From NCBI GenBank assembly GCA_964415185.1, contig CAYPZI010000024.1, positions 1-29,902 of the forward strand: a stretch of 29,902 nucleotides of DNA, written 5' to 3'. The position numbers and the translations under genes were made by a program. Shown here piece after piece: positions 1-7,533 of this stretch. The notes beneath the pieces are model-generated. The model did not search any database, was not told where the DNA came from, and saw nothing but the letters and a program-made list of their open reading frames with translations. This DNA comes from CAYVBJ01 sp964415185 (GTDB lineage Bacteria; Bacteroidota; Rhodothermia; Balneolales; Balneolaceae). Positions within the stretch are counted from its first letter, which is position 1; each line of letters starts with the position of its first letter.

Positions 1-628
1 CGTCTTCATTCACGGCTTTTGACCAGGGGATATTTTTGGCACCGGGAATGTGTCCTGCACGCTGTGAAAGTTCCTTCAAACCGGGAGGTGCCAGGATTTT
101 ACCTGTGAACTCATCAGGTGATCGCACATCTACAAGGCCGAAGGCATCATTTTCAAGTGTTTCAGCCACATCATCGCGGAAAGCGCGCAGCTCTTTGCGA
201 ATTTCACCGATTTTGTAGCTGGTTTTTGGAAATTCGGGAACTTCATTTACCAGTTCACGTCCTTCGGCTTCCCATTTTTTGCGTCCGCCGTCAAGCAGTT
301 TAACATCATCATGGCCGTAGTATTTCAGCAGCCAGTACGCCCAGGCGGCAAACCAGTTGTTATTATCTCCATACAGAATGATGGTTGTATCATTATCGAT
401 TCCTGTTTCGCTCAAAAGTTTTTCGAAATCCTCTTTTGAGACAATGGTGCGGCGAAGCTGGTCCTGCAGCTCTATCTGCCAGTTCCATCCGGCAGCACCC
501 GGCAGGTGACCGCTGTCGTACGATCTGGTATTTACGTCTACCTCCACAAACCGCACACCTTCATCGTTCAAATGATTGGCGGCCCATTCGGTAGTTACGA
601 GCAATTGTTCTTTTGTTTGTATTGACAT
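1..628 (-). CDS. Thiosulfate/3-mercaptopyruvate sulfurtransferase (tandem rhodanese), 3' end outside the window
   Basis: The open frame starts at ATG 626-628 and runs off the window after about 209 codons, so the C-terminus is missing. The protein reads as an SseA-type two-domain sulfurtransferase. The N-terminal inactive rhodanese domain (about residues 8-125) includes the typical YDSGHLPGA segment, an ILYGDNN strand and the LLDGGRKKWEAEG motif. The second domain begins near the VDVRSPDEFTG segment and includes AGHIPGAKNIPW. The catalytic Cys loop would lie beyond the window edge and cannot be checked. The family transfers sulfane sulfur from thiosulfate or mercaptopyruvate to thiol acceptors. 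It lies downstream of the cys operon on the same strand and directly behind a Cys-codon-rich leader and terminator (704-810), which implies control by sulfur amino acid supply. No Shine-Dalgarno sequence is evident. Confidence 0.9.
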   Translation of the reverse strand, partial: MSIQTKEQLLVTTEWAANHLNDEGVRFVEVDVNTRSYDSGHLPGAAGWNWQIELQDQLRRTIVSKEDFEKLLSETGIDNDTTIILYGDNNNWFAAWAYWLLKYYGHDDVKLLDGGRKKWEAEGRELVNEVPEFPKTSYKIGEIRKELRAFRDDVAETLENDAFGLVDVRSPDEFTGKILAPPGLKELSQRAGHIPGAKNIPWSKAVNED

Positions 629-703
629 AGTTATATGTATTTACGGTTATGGTTTTGTTTTTGAGAGTTGCAATCAGGCGGGCAGGTATTTGAGTAAAAG
701 ACA

Positions 704-739
704 TAAAAAAACCCGCCACCTGAAAACAGATAGCGGGTT
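704..739 (-). terminator. Intrinsic terminator of the sulfurtransferase leader (attenuator)
   Basis: On the minus strand, AACCCGCTATCTG (739-727) pairs with CAGGTGGCGGGTT (722-710) around a TTTT loop. All 13 pairs form if two G-U wobbles are allowed, and a run of T (709-704) follows. The hairpin lies between the leader ORF and the sulfurtransferase start, 76 bases ahead of the ATG. It would therefore stop transcription before the gene rather than after one. Its 5' arm is also complementary to the end of the leader ORF. Confidence 0.88.
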
Positions 740-786
740 CGGATATTTTTTATTATCTACACAATTCTCCTTCAACCACTATCTGT
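726..786 (-). promoter_or_regulatory. Antiterminator helix alternative to the leader terminator
   Basis: Segment 786-776 (ACAGATAGTGG) pairs with 736-726 (CCGCTATCTGT): ten Watson-Crick pairs and one G-U in a row. The second segment supplies most of the 5' arm of the terminator at 710-739, so the two structures exclude each other. The first segment lies inside codons 9-12 of the leader ORF, which couples the choice of structure to leader translation. This is read directly from the bases; the regulatory outcome is inferred. Confidence 0.75.
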
Positions 787-810
787 GATACACATCATAC
801 AGCAACACAT
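772..810 (-). CDS. Cys-rich leader peptide MCCCMMCITDSG
   Basis: This 12-codon ORF starts at ATG 808-810 and ends at TGA 772-774. The first seven residues are all sulfur amino acids: Met, three Cys, two Met, Cys. It is followed after 32 bases by the strong terminator at 710-739. Nucleotides 25-35 of the ORF (ACAGATAGTGG, 786-776) are complementary over 11 contiguous pairs, one of them G-U, to the 5' arm of that terminator (736-726). This is the arrangement of a classical amino-acid attenuator. A ribosome stalled at Cys codons 2-4 would leave the antiterminator arm free, while a ribosome that finishes the ORF would cover it. The peptide itself probably has no function beyond being translated. 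Translation is inferred; no clear Shine-Dalgarno is visible. Confidence 0.75.
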   Translation of the reverse strand: MCCCMMCITDSG

Positions 811-1051
811 GGAGTTGAGGCACTGTCCCATGTAATTGTTATCAATGTGATTGAAAGAAATTGTAGTCAAAGCTGTCGTTTTTTTTAAAGAAGTTACAAA
901 AGTTATTCAACCTTAGATTCTGTTGGGATGATAGCAAGTAATTTTGATTACTTCAAAACAAATCCAAAAAAAATCCGATGAAAGCGCTTTTAATTTTTAA
1001 ATTGTCAAAAACAGATAAGATTTTTGGGCAACTTGATGAAAAATCATGGAA
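811..1051. other. Intergenic stretch between cysNC and the Cys leader
   Basis: These 241 bases are AT-rich. No gene and no convincing intrinsic terminator for cysNC is visible; an AAAGCGCTTT palindrome near 980 has no loop and is too weak. A promoter for the leader transcript is expected here, but no exact Bacteroidota-type TTTG/TANNTTTG pair was found. Read-through from cysNC into the attenuator therefore cannot be excluded. Confidence 0.4.
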
Positions 1052-2986
1052 TTAATCCATCTTCTTCATCAAAATATCAATAACTTCTTCGGCCGTAAGC
1101 CTTTCTGTATCAGCCGTTATCACGTGATCGCCTTCGGGCGCTTCGTATGCGGCATCATAACCTGTCAGCCCTTTGATCTCGCCTTTCTTCGCTTTTTCGT
1201 AGAGGCCTTTCGGGTCTCTTTTTTGCGCGGTTTCGGGATCGCATTTTACATACACTTCATGAAACCTGCTTTCCGGAAAAAGGCTTCTTACCCGGTCGCG
1301 GTCTTTTTTATAGGGTGATACAAATGTACAGATCACAATATTGCCGTGTTCGAAGAAAAGCCTGGCCACTTCTCCGATCCGCCGGATATTTTCTTCACGG
1401 TCTTCCTTGCTGAATCCCAGGTCACCGTTCACGCCGTGACGCACCTGGTCTCCATCCAGCAGCATGGTCTGTTTTCCAATCTCCCAGAGTTTCTTTTCAA
1501 ACATCCTGGCAATGGTGCTCTTGCCCGCGCCGGAGATACCCGTGAACCAGAAAACTTCCGCTTTATGGCCGTTTTTCTTTTCACGTTCTTCACGCGATAT
1601 GTTCCACGGCTCCCAGACTACATCAGGAGAAACCGGGCTTTCCGGTCTCCGGTCTTCCGTCTCCCGTCCCACCACAGGCGCTTCTTTCGTCACTGTAGAT
1701 CCCGCCCGGATCATCCCTGCACCTACCGTAACATTAGAAGCAGGATCAATAATGACAAAGCTTCCCGTTCTTTGATTGATCTGGTAGGGATCGATAAAAA
1801 GCGGTTGTGATGTCTTCAGTTTTACACGGCCGATTTCATTCAGTTTCAGGCCGTCTGCATCCTCACGGTGCAGCGTATCTACATTCATGCGGTAGACCAG
1901 ATTCGTGATATACACCTGCGCCGTCTTCGAGGTATGCTGAATGATATAGGCCTTATCCGTTTCGAGCGGCTCTTCATTCATCCAGCAGAGGTAAGCCTCA
2001 AATTCACTTCTGATATTCGGAACGTTATTCCGTCTTACAATCATATCACCCCGGCTGATATCGATTTCATCTTCCAGCGTCAGGGTTACGGAATCGCCGG
2101 GCAAAGCTTCTTCAAGATTTCCGTCAAAAGTTACGACTTCTTTTACACGGCTGGTCATTTTGGAAGGCAGCGCCATAATTTCATCACCGGGACGAACCCT
2201 GCCCGAGGCAATTCTTCCGGCAAAACCTCTGAAGTTCTGGTTCGGCCGGATCACGTACTGAACCGGCAGCCTGAAATCGAGAATATTTCTTGCAGCCTCA
2301 ACATTCACGGTTTCGATGTAATGCAAAAACGTAGACCCGCGATACCACGGCATATTGTCTCCTTTTTCCACAACATTATCTCCTTTCAATGCTGAAATCG
2401 GGATAAAGGTGATATCATCCACATCCAGTTTTTTGGCAAATTTTTTAAAATCGGCAACAATAGAGTTAAATACACCCTCACTGTAATTAACGAGGTCCAT
2501 CTTGTTCACGGCAACCATCAAGTGAGGGATTTGCAACAGCGAAGAAATAAACGCATGGCGTTTCGACTGTGTTAGCACACCCTTGCTTGCATCAACCAAA
2601 ATCACCGCAAGCTCTGCGGTGGAAGCCCCCGTCACCATGTTTCGTGTGTACTGTATATGGCCCGGCGTATCGGCGATGATAAATTTTCTTTTCGGCGTAG
2701 CAAAATACCTGTAAGCAACATCGATGGTGATCTTCTGTTCACGCTCTGCCTTCAGGCCGTCTGTCAGAAGAGCAAGGTTTACCTCCTCCTCGCCACTGCT
2801 CCGGCTCGATTTTTCGATTGCCTCCATCTGATCCTCAAAAATCGACTTGGAATCATAAAGCAGCCGCCCGATGAGTGTACTCTTGCCGTCATCCACACTT
2901 CCTGCAGTAGTGAACCGCAAAAGGTCCATATCGAGGTACTTGTTGTCGTCTCTGTATTCTCGGGTTTTGCCGTTGGTTTTGTTCAT
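1052..2986 (-). CDS. cysNC: Bifunctional sulfate adenylyltransferase large subunit / APS kinase (CysN-CysC fusion)
   Basis: The N-terminal half is an EF-Tu-like GTPase: P-loop GSVDDGKST near residue 30, G3 motif DTPGH, G4 motif NKMDLV, then beta-barrel domains. It is the regulatory subunit of ATP sulfurylase. The last ~190 residues are an APS kinase with P-loop GISGAGKST, the DGDQVRHG motif and the FVSPYKKDR segment. The fused enzyme makes APS with CysD and phosphorylates it to PAPS. I chose ATG at 2984-2986 (MNKTNGKTREY), giving 644 residues. A longer frame reaches 3067, but its extra 27 residues (rich in Lys, Gln and Asn) do not resemble the family and overlap a gene relic in another frame. 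The gene follows cysD in the same operon, with an unusually long ~200-base gap. Confidence 0.95.
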   Translation of the reverse strand: MNKTNGKTREYRDDNKYLDMDLLRFTTAGSVDDGKSTLIGRLLYDSKSIFEDQMEAIEKSSRSSGEEEVNLALLTDGLKAEREQKITIDVAYRYFATPKRKFIIADTPGHIQYTRNMVTGASTAELAVILVDASKGVLTQSKRHAFISSLLQIPHLMVAVNKMDLVNYSEGVFNSIVADFKKFAKKLDVDDITFIPISALKGDNVVEKGDNMPWYRGSTFLHYIETVNVEAARNILDFRLPVQYVIRPNQNFRGFAGRIASGRVRPGDEIMALPSKMTSRVKEVVTFDGNLEEALPGDSVTLTLEDEIDISRGDMIVRRNNVPNIRSEFEAYLCWMNEEPLETDKAYIIQHTSKTAQVYITNLVYRMNVDTLHREDADGLKLNEIGRVKLKTSQPLFIDPYQINQRTGSFVIIDPASNVTVGAGMIRAGSTVTKEAPVVGRETEDRRPESPVSPDVVWEPWNISREEREKKNGHKAEVFWFTGISGAGKSTIARMFEKKLWEIGKQTMLLDGDQVRHGVNGDLGFSKEDREENIRRIGEVARLFFEHGNIVICTFVSPYKKDRDRVRSLFPESRFHEVYVKCDPETAQKRDPKGLYEKAKKGEIKGLTGYDAAYEAPEGDHVITADTERLTAEEVIDILMKKMD

Positions 2987-3192
2987 GAGTTGTTTATTTT
3001 TTTGTTGCTTAGAAATTGAAACCTGGAATCCATTAAATACTTTCTTCTTTCCATTAATCTCATGCATGCGTTGACTTCAATTAACGACCGGATCGCATAA
3101 CCGATAAACCGTGATTGTTCACGATCCGATTGAGAAGTCGAACCTTCTGCTATATTTAACGGAATCGATGTCACAGCTCTTATTACTAAAAA
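2983..3192 (-). pseudogene. Relic of a four-helix-bundle (23S rRNA intervening-sequence family) protein
   Basis: In the minus-strand frame ending at 2983, translation gives IRAVTSIPLNIAEG followed by STSQSDREQSRFIGYAIRSL and a helix ending RRKYL. This is the hallmark core of the small four-helix-bundle proteins found in 23S rRNA intervening sequences and elsewhere (usually about 110-130 residues, with the NIAEG motif near residue 45). Here the first helix is missing: the homology begins at the cysD stop codon. The last ~16 residues after RRKYL do not look like the family. Only about 55 family-like residues remain (about 3034-3190). The only in-frame start is GTG 3172-3174, inside the conserved core, so I call it a truncated remnant. 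It fills the cysD-cysNC gap. Confidence 0.7.
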
Positions 3193-4094
3193 TATCCCTG
3201 CCTCTTGCGGTCTTCCATGGCGGTTTCACTGCGTTTGTCATCGTGGCGGTTGCCCCGTTCGGTCTGACGCGCTGCCGCCACTTCCTGGATAATCTCTTCC
3301 ATGGTTGATGCTTTTGAAAGTACCGCGCCCGTACAGGTTGCATCTCCAATGGTTCTGAAGCGCACGGTTTTCACTTCAATTTTTTCGTCCTCTTGCCGGT
3401 TTACAAAGTCGGTGTCGGCAAGCCAGACTCCCCGGCGGTTAAACACCTCGCGCTCATGGGCAAAGTAGAGAGAGGGTATTTCGATCTCTTCCCGTGCAAT
3501 ATATTGCCAAACGTCCATCTCCGTCCAGTTGCTGATAGGAAACACCCTGAAATGTTCTCCCGGATTTTTTCGCCCGTTAAACAGGTTCCAGAGCTCTGGA
3601 CGTTGGTTTTTCGGATCCCACTGTCCAAATGTATCCCGATGTGAAAAGAATCTTTCTTTGGCCCGGGCTTTCTCCTCGTCACGTCGACCACCGCCCAGTG
3701 CCGCATCCACCTGGTGTTTTTTTAATGTATCGAGCAGTGTAACTGTTTGCAAGGCATTCCGGCTGGCATCGGGACCGGTTTCTTCCTTTACCTTGCCCTG
3801 GTCAATTGATTCCTGGACACTGCCGACAATCAAATCCAGTCCAAACTTTTCAACCAGTTCATCCCGGAACCGGATGGTCTCAGGAAAATTGTGGCCGGTG
3901 TCAACATGCATGAGTGGGAACGGTATTTTTCCGGGATGGAATGCCTTCCTGGCCAGGTGTACCATGCAAATGGAATCCTTTCCCCCGGAAAACAGGAGTA
4001 CCGGCCGTTCAAATTGAGCCGCTACCTCCCGCATTACGTAAATTCCTTCGTCCTCAAGAGTTTTCAGGTGCGTGTTCGATGATATTTTTGACAT
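3186..4094 (-). CDS. cysD: Sulfate adenylyltransferase small (catalytic) subunit
   Basis: The 302-residue protein has full family length and is an ATP sulfurylase catalytic subunit of the PP-loop (PAPS reductase-like) superfamily. The ATP pyrophosphate loop SGGKDS is at residues 36-41. Other hallmarks are HVDTGHNFPE, the GGGRRDEEKARAKER segment and FPISNWTEMDVWQYI. The C-terminus ends MEDRKRQGYF, the usual CysD tail, so the gene is complete. With CysN it makes APS from sulfate and ATP at the expense of GTP. It lies 53 bases after cysQ and ahead of cysNC. The start MSKISSNTHL fits family length. Confidence 0.96.
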   Translation of the reverse strand: MSKISSNTHLKTLEDEGIYVMREVAAQFERPVLLFSGGKDSICMVHLARKAFHPGKIPFPLMHVDTGHNFPETIRFRDELVEKFGLDLIVGSVQESIDQGKVKEETGPDASRNALQTVTLLDTLKKHQVDAALGGGRRDEEKARAKERFFSHRDTFGQWDPKNQRPELWNLFNGRKNPGEHFRVFPISNWTEMDVWQYIAREEIEIPSLYFAHEREVFNRRGVWLADTDFVNRQEDEKIEVKTVRFRTIGDATCTGAVLSKASTMEEIIQEVAAARQTERGNRHDDKRSETAMEDRKRQGYF

Positions 4095-4147
4095 AATTAA
4101 ATCCTTAGTTATTATATAGGAATTTATAGAATTTGAATATAAGAAAT

Positions 4148-4894
4148 TTAAATCCCAATTAGGAAACCCTCATTTTTCATGGATTCCTTGTTATACCTGA
4201 GTGGTGATTCCCGTTCACCATCTTTTCCCGAATACCTGAAAACGGCATCTCCGGCAGCCGTATCCCACTCCATCGTGGGGCCCATTCTCGGGTAAATATC
4301 TGCCAGCCCCTCGGCTAACAGACAAAATTTTAGAGAGCTGCCGGCCGGTATTTTTTTGCCGATCCTGATATTTTTTTCAGCCAGCTTTTCTTCAAGGTCA
4401 TCCGAACCGTGAGAACGGCTTGCAACAACGGTCAGGGGTTTAGAAATGTCCGGCTTCTCCGAATAGATTCTTACTTCAGGCTGATCACCTGTTATTTTAT
4501 AACTTCCCTCCTCCCTGCTGCCGGTATATGAAACATCTTTGGCAGGAATGTAAACAATACCCAAGACCGGCTTTTTATTCTCGATAAGTGCAATGTTAAC
4601 CGTGAATTCATCATTCCGTTTGATAAACTCCTTGGTTCCGTCCAGCGGATCCACAAGCCAGTATTTTTTCCACGACTTTCTGACCTCGTAGCCGGGAATA
4701 CCGCCTTCTTCAGATAAGACCGGTATGGAGGGGGTCAGCTTATTTAATTCATTTACAATAATATTATGAGCTGCCAGGTCGGCTTTGGTCAAAGGCGAAT
4801 CATCATCCTTTCTTTCCACATCAATATCTTCCGTGTAAAAAGACAGGATAGCATTTCCCGCTTTTTGAGCGATTTTCAGAATGTCATTTTTCAT
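4148..4894 (-). CDS. cysQ: 3'(2'),5'-bisphosphate nucleotidase
   Basis: This 248-residue member of the inositol monophosphatase superfamily hydrolyses PAP (the by-product of PAPS reduction) to AMP. Metal-binding motifs are present: SEEGG at 61-65, VDPLDGTKEF at 81-90 and WDTAAGDAV at 210-218. PLTKADLAAH near 34-43 fits the CysQ subgroup. Its place between a sulfate-type transporter (25-base gap) and cysD supports the PAP role over a general inositol phosphatase. The protein is cytosolic, of normal length, and shows no lesions. Confidence 0.93.
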   Translation of the reverse strand: MKNDILKIAQKAGNAILSFYTEDIDVERKDDDSPLTKADLAAHNIIVNELNKLTPSIPVLSEEGGIPGYEVRKSWKKYWLVDPLDGTKEFIKRNDEFTVNIALIENKKPVLGIVYIPAKDVSYTGSREEGSYKITGDQPEVRIYSEKPDISKPLTVVASRSHGSDDLEEKLAEKNIRIGKKIPAGSSLKFCLLAEGLADIYPRMGPTMEWDTAAGDAVFRYSGKDGERESPLRYNKESMKNEGFLIGI

Positions 4895-4919
4895 AATTTT
4901 TTTTTTTGAGTCATTAGAA

Positions 4920-6686
4920 TTAAAAAGGCCAAATCAGGGGAACAAGAATCAGGGTGATAACAGCAACCGTCAGATTCAGAGGCAGGCCTACCTTCAAAAA
5001 ATCCCTGAAATGATATCCGCCCGGGCCGTAAACCATAAGGTTGGTTTGGTAGCCAATCGGTGTTGCAAAACTTGCAGATGCTGCAAAAATGATGACCATG
5101 ATAAATGGCAGAAATGAGACGCCAAGCCCATCTGCAACAGAAATCGCAATCGGAAAAACAAGCACAGCCGCAGCATTGTTTGTGATCATTTCAGTCAGAA
5201 GTTGCGTGATTAAAAATGTGGCTATCAGTGCCAGGTACGGGTCATCCCCGGCCATGCCGATAAATGAACCGGCAATAGTGGCCGATGCCCCTGTCAGGTT
5301 CATTGCATTGCCAAGCCCAATAGCCGATGCAATTACAAGCAATACCTGCCAGTCGATACCGGCACGTGCCGAGCCCATGGATGTACAGCCTGTGAAAAGC
5401 ATGGCCAGGGCCGCCAAAAATGAAGCCTGAAACATTGACAAAATACTAAACGCAGCAGCTGCAACCATCAGCACAAGAATACTCATGGCGATCCAGCTCT
5501 TGCGGTAAACAGGCACCCCGTTTTTGGCAAGTGTACTGACCAGGAGAAAATCACTCGACCTGTTGTACCGGTCTGCAAAATTCCGGGGTGCTTCCATCAG
5601 CAGCACGTCACCCGGTTTAAGCCGGATTTCACCGATCTTTTTTTGAATCCGCTGCCCGCTGCGGGCAACAGCCAGGATCACAGCACCATAGCGGTTCCTG
5701 AATTCCGCTTCCTTTACGGTTTTTCCTATGATTGGATTAGTCGATGAAACGGCCGCTTCAACCAAGTGGCGATCTCTTCTCGGGGCATCCAGCTTAAAAA
5801 CCTGGTCTGTAGCAGGCTCAAGGCCGTTCATGTGCTGGAGATCCACAATAGAATCGACCACACCTGTAAATATCAACCTGTCTCCGGCATTAAGCACCTC
5901 ATCGGGTTCCACAGCAGCAAGAATGGCTCCGTCCCTGACAATCTCAACTAAAAAAAGCGAGGGCAAATTGCGCAGTCCGGCATCTTCGATTTTTTTTCCG
6001 ATCAGGGAACTTCCTTCCCTCACAATCATTTCGATTGTATATTCCCGGGTATCTTCAAACGATGATAGTGCAGATGTTCCGTCCGGTAAAAGTCGGTTAC
6101 CAATAAACATCAAATAAGCAAATCCTGCAATGACAAGGGGAATTCCTACAAAGGCAGGTTCAAAGAGATTTAATGAGACACTCTTTTCAGAGATGAGCAA
6201 TCCGTTCACTATAAGGTTTGTACTTGTACCGATAAGTGTACAAACTCCGCCTAAAATAGCTGCATAGCTCAAGGGAATAAGGAGTTTTGAAACCGGCATT
6301 TTGAACTTTCTGGCCCAGTCCTGCAGGGCAGGAATAAATGCGGCAACAATTGGCGTGTTATTCAAAAAGGCACTCATCCCCATAACAGGGCCAATTATTC
6401 TGAGCTGGGCTTTCCACACCTTGCCCGGGTTACCAAGCAGGTTTTTTATAACAAATTGAATGGCACCCGTCTCACGCAAACCGGAAGCCACCACATACAA
6501 GGCTGCAACGGTTAACATCCCTTCATTTGAAAACCCTTCAATGGCATCAGAAGCAGGTATAATGCCACTAATGATAATAATAGTAAGAACTCCTGCAAAA
6601 ACAGCATCTGCTGCAACCCTCGTAAAAACAAGCACAAGCAGGGCACTGATAATTAGCAATACAACCAGTATTCCTTCAAACGTCAT
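4920..6686 (-). CDS. SLC13/DASS-family anion (probably sulfate) transporter with two TrkA-C domains
   Basis: The 588-residue membrane protein has hydrophobic blocks at both ends: residues 1-200 (with FLNNTPIVAAFIP and IGTSTNLIVNG, the family's Na+/substrate hairpin motifs) and about 400-588 (TEMITNNAAAVLVFPIA and ATPIGYQTNLMVYGPGGY). The soluble middle holds two RCK-C/TrkA-C domains (about 210-290 and 305-375), each with an IGKKIED- or IGKTVKE-like segment. This architecture matches the SLC13 members linked to sulfate uptake, such as algal SLT and bacterial ArsB/NhaD-like permeases. It is the first gene of the cysQ-cysD-cysNC operon, so sulfate is the likely substrate. A leader terminator lies at 6734-6760, just upstream. 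Confidence 0.9.
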   Translation of the reverse strand: MTFEGILVVLLIISALLVLVFTRVAADAVFAGVLTIIIISGIIPASDAIEGFSNEGMLTVAALYVVASGLRETGAIQFVIKNLLGNPGKVWKAQLRIIGPVMGMSAFLNNTPIVAAFIPALQDWARKFKMPVSKLLIPLSYAAILGGVCTLIGTSTNLIVNGLLISEKSVSLNLFEPAFVGIPLVIAGFAYLMFIGNRLLPDGTSALSSFEDTREYTIEMIVREGSSLIGKKIEDAGLRNLPSLFLVEIVRDGAILAAVEPDEVLNAGDRLIFTGVVDSIVDLQHMNGLEPATDQVFKLDAPRRDRHLVEAAVSSTNPIIGKTVKEAEFRNRYGAVILAVARSGQRIQKKIGEIRLKPGDVLLMEAPRNFADRYNRSSDFLLVSTLAKNGVPVYRKSWIAMSILVLMVAAAAFSILSMFQASFLAALAMLFTGCTSMGSARAGIDWQVLLVIASAIGLGNAMNLTGASATIAGSFIGMAGDDPYLALIATFLITQLLTEMITNNAAAVLVFPIAISVADGLGVSFLPFIMVIIFAASASFATPIGYQTNLMVYGPGGYHFRDFLKVGLPLNLTVAVITLILVPLIWPF

Positions 6687-6733
6687 TTGGGTTAGAAAAG
6701 GATTAATCTCTATTTTATATTCTTCCAGCTAAT

Positions 6734-6760
6734 AAAAAACCCGCCGTTTCGTTAGCGGGT
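6734..6760 (-). terminator. Leader terminator ahead of the sulfate-assimilation operon
   Basis: On the minus strand ACCCGC (6760-6755) pairs with GCGGGT (6744-6739), closed inward by a T-G pair, and is followed by five T and ATT. It lies 48 bases upstream of the transporter start. The next gene upstream, the hemolysin III gene, is divergent, so no minus-strand gene exists for this hairpin to terminate. That points to a transcription-attenuating 5' leader. No ATG exists on the minus strand between 6687 and 6880, so it is not a copy of the Cys-leader design. Confidence 0.65.
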
Positions 6761-6879
6761 GAAGGTCAGATGATAGTGAGATTATTTATATTCTACAAAA
6801 ACTATGGGGATTTTAAAGATTTGTTTGATGATTTTTATGATAAATTCCTATTTTACACCTGTTATATTTCAGACCGGTT

Positions 6880-7533
6880 ATGATCCACAAAATTAAAAAA
6901 TCTGAGCGCTTTCAAACTGAAAGCGAAGAGCTTGCCAATACCATCAGCCATGCCATTGGCCTTGCGGGTGCAATTATAGCAGCACCGTTTTTAATTTTAA
7001 ATGCCGCTGCTCACGGTGACCTGCTCGCAGTGATAGGTTCGTCCGTATTTATTACAACGGCTATCATACTCTACTTCAGCTCCACCATTTACCATGCAAC
7101 CCAAAAAACAGAGTTGAAGATGCGCCTGCGGATTTTTGATCATATTGCCATTTTTCTGCTGATTGCCGGTACATACACACCTTTCACTTTGGGAATTCTA
7201 AGGGACAGTATAGGATGGATCATGTTCGGACTTGTATGGGGGATTGCAATCGGCGGCATTATTTTGAAACTGCTTGTCGGTGTCAAATTTCCAAAACTCT
7301 CAACTTTTATCTATCTCGGTATGGGATGGATCGCGATTTTTATTGCAAAAGATTTATGGCTGAGCATGCCACCTGCGGGTATTATCTGGCTAATGCTGGG
7401 TGGGCTGGCTTACACCATCGGCGTTGCTTTTTATGCAGCACCCCGGTTTAAATACACTCACTTCATCTGGCATCTGTTTGTTCTGATGGGCACAACCTTC
7501 CATTTCTTTGCTGTATTTTGGTATTCGGTTTAA
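6880..7533 (+). CDS. Hemolysin III family (PAQR-like) membrane protein
   Basis: The 217-residue integral membrane protein has about seven hydrophobic segments. Family hallmarks are present: EELANTISHAIGLAGA near the N-terminus, SSTIYHAT (residues 68-75), the FDHIAIFLLIAGTYTP segment (85-100), and a C-terminal HFIWHLFVLMGTTFHFFAV. The conserved Ser, His and Asp residues form the presumed zinc site of the PAQR/CREST superfamily. Named for Bacillus hemolysin III, the family's role in most bacteria is unknown. The gene is transcribed divergently from the sulfate operon and stands alone. ATG 6880 is the natural start. Confidence 0.92.
   Translation: MIHKIKKSERFQTESEELANTISHAIGLAGAIIAAPFLILNAAAHGDLLAVIGSSVFITTAIILYFSSTIYHATQKTELKMRLRIFDHIAIFLLIAGTYTPFTLGILRDSIGWIMFGLVWGIAIGGIILKLLVGVKFPKLSTFIYLGMGWIAIFIAKDLWLSMPPAGIIWLMLGGLAYTIGVAFYAAPRFKYTHFIWHLFVLMGTTFHFFAVFWYSV

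Noticed and set aside
970..990. AAAGCGCTTT palindrome as cysNC terminator
   Set aside because: It has no loop for a stable hairpin, and the nearby T-rich tract is not directly adjoining.
2987..3067. Longer cysNC start at 3067 adding 27 residues
   Set aside because: The extra residues are unlike CysN, and the DNA there encodes the four-helix-bundle relic in another frame; the family-like protein begins at 2986.
6687..6880. A second Cys-type leader peptide ahead of the transporter operon
   Set aside because: The minus strand has no ATG in this stretch and no clustered Cys codons.
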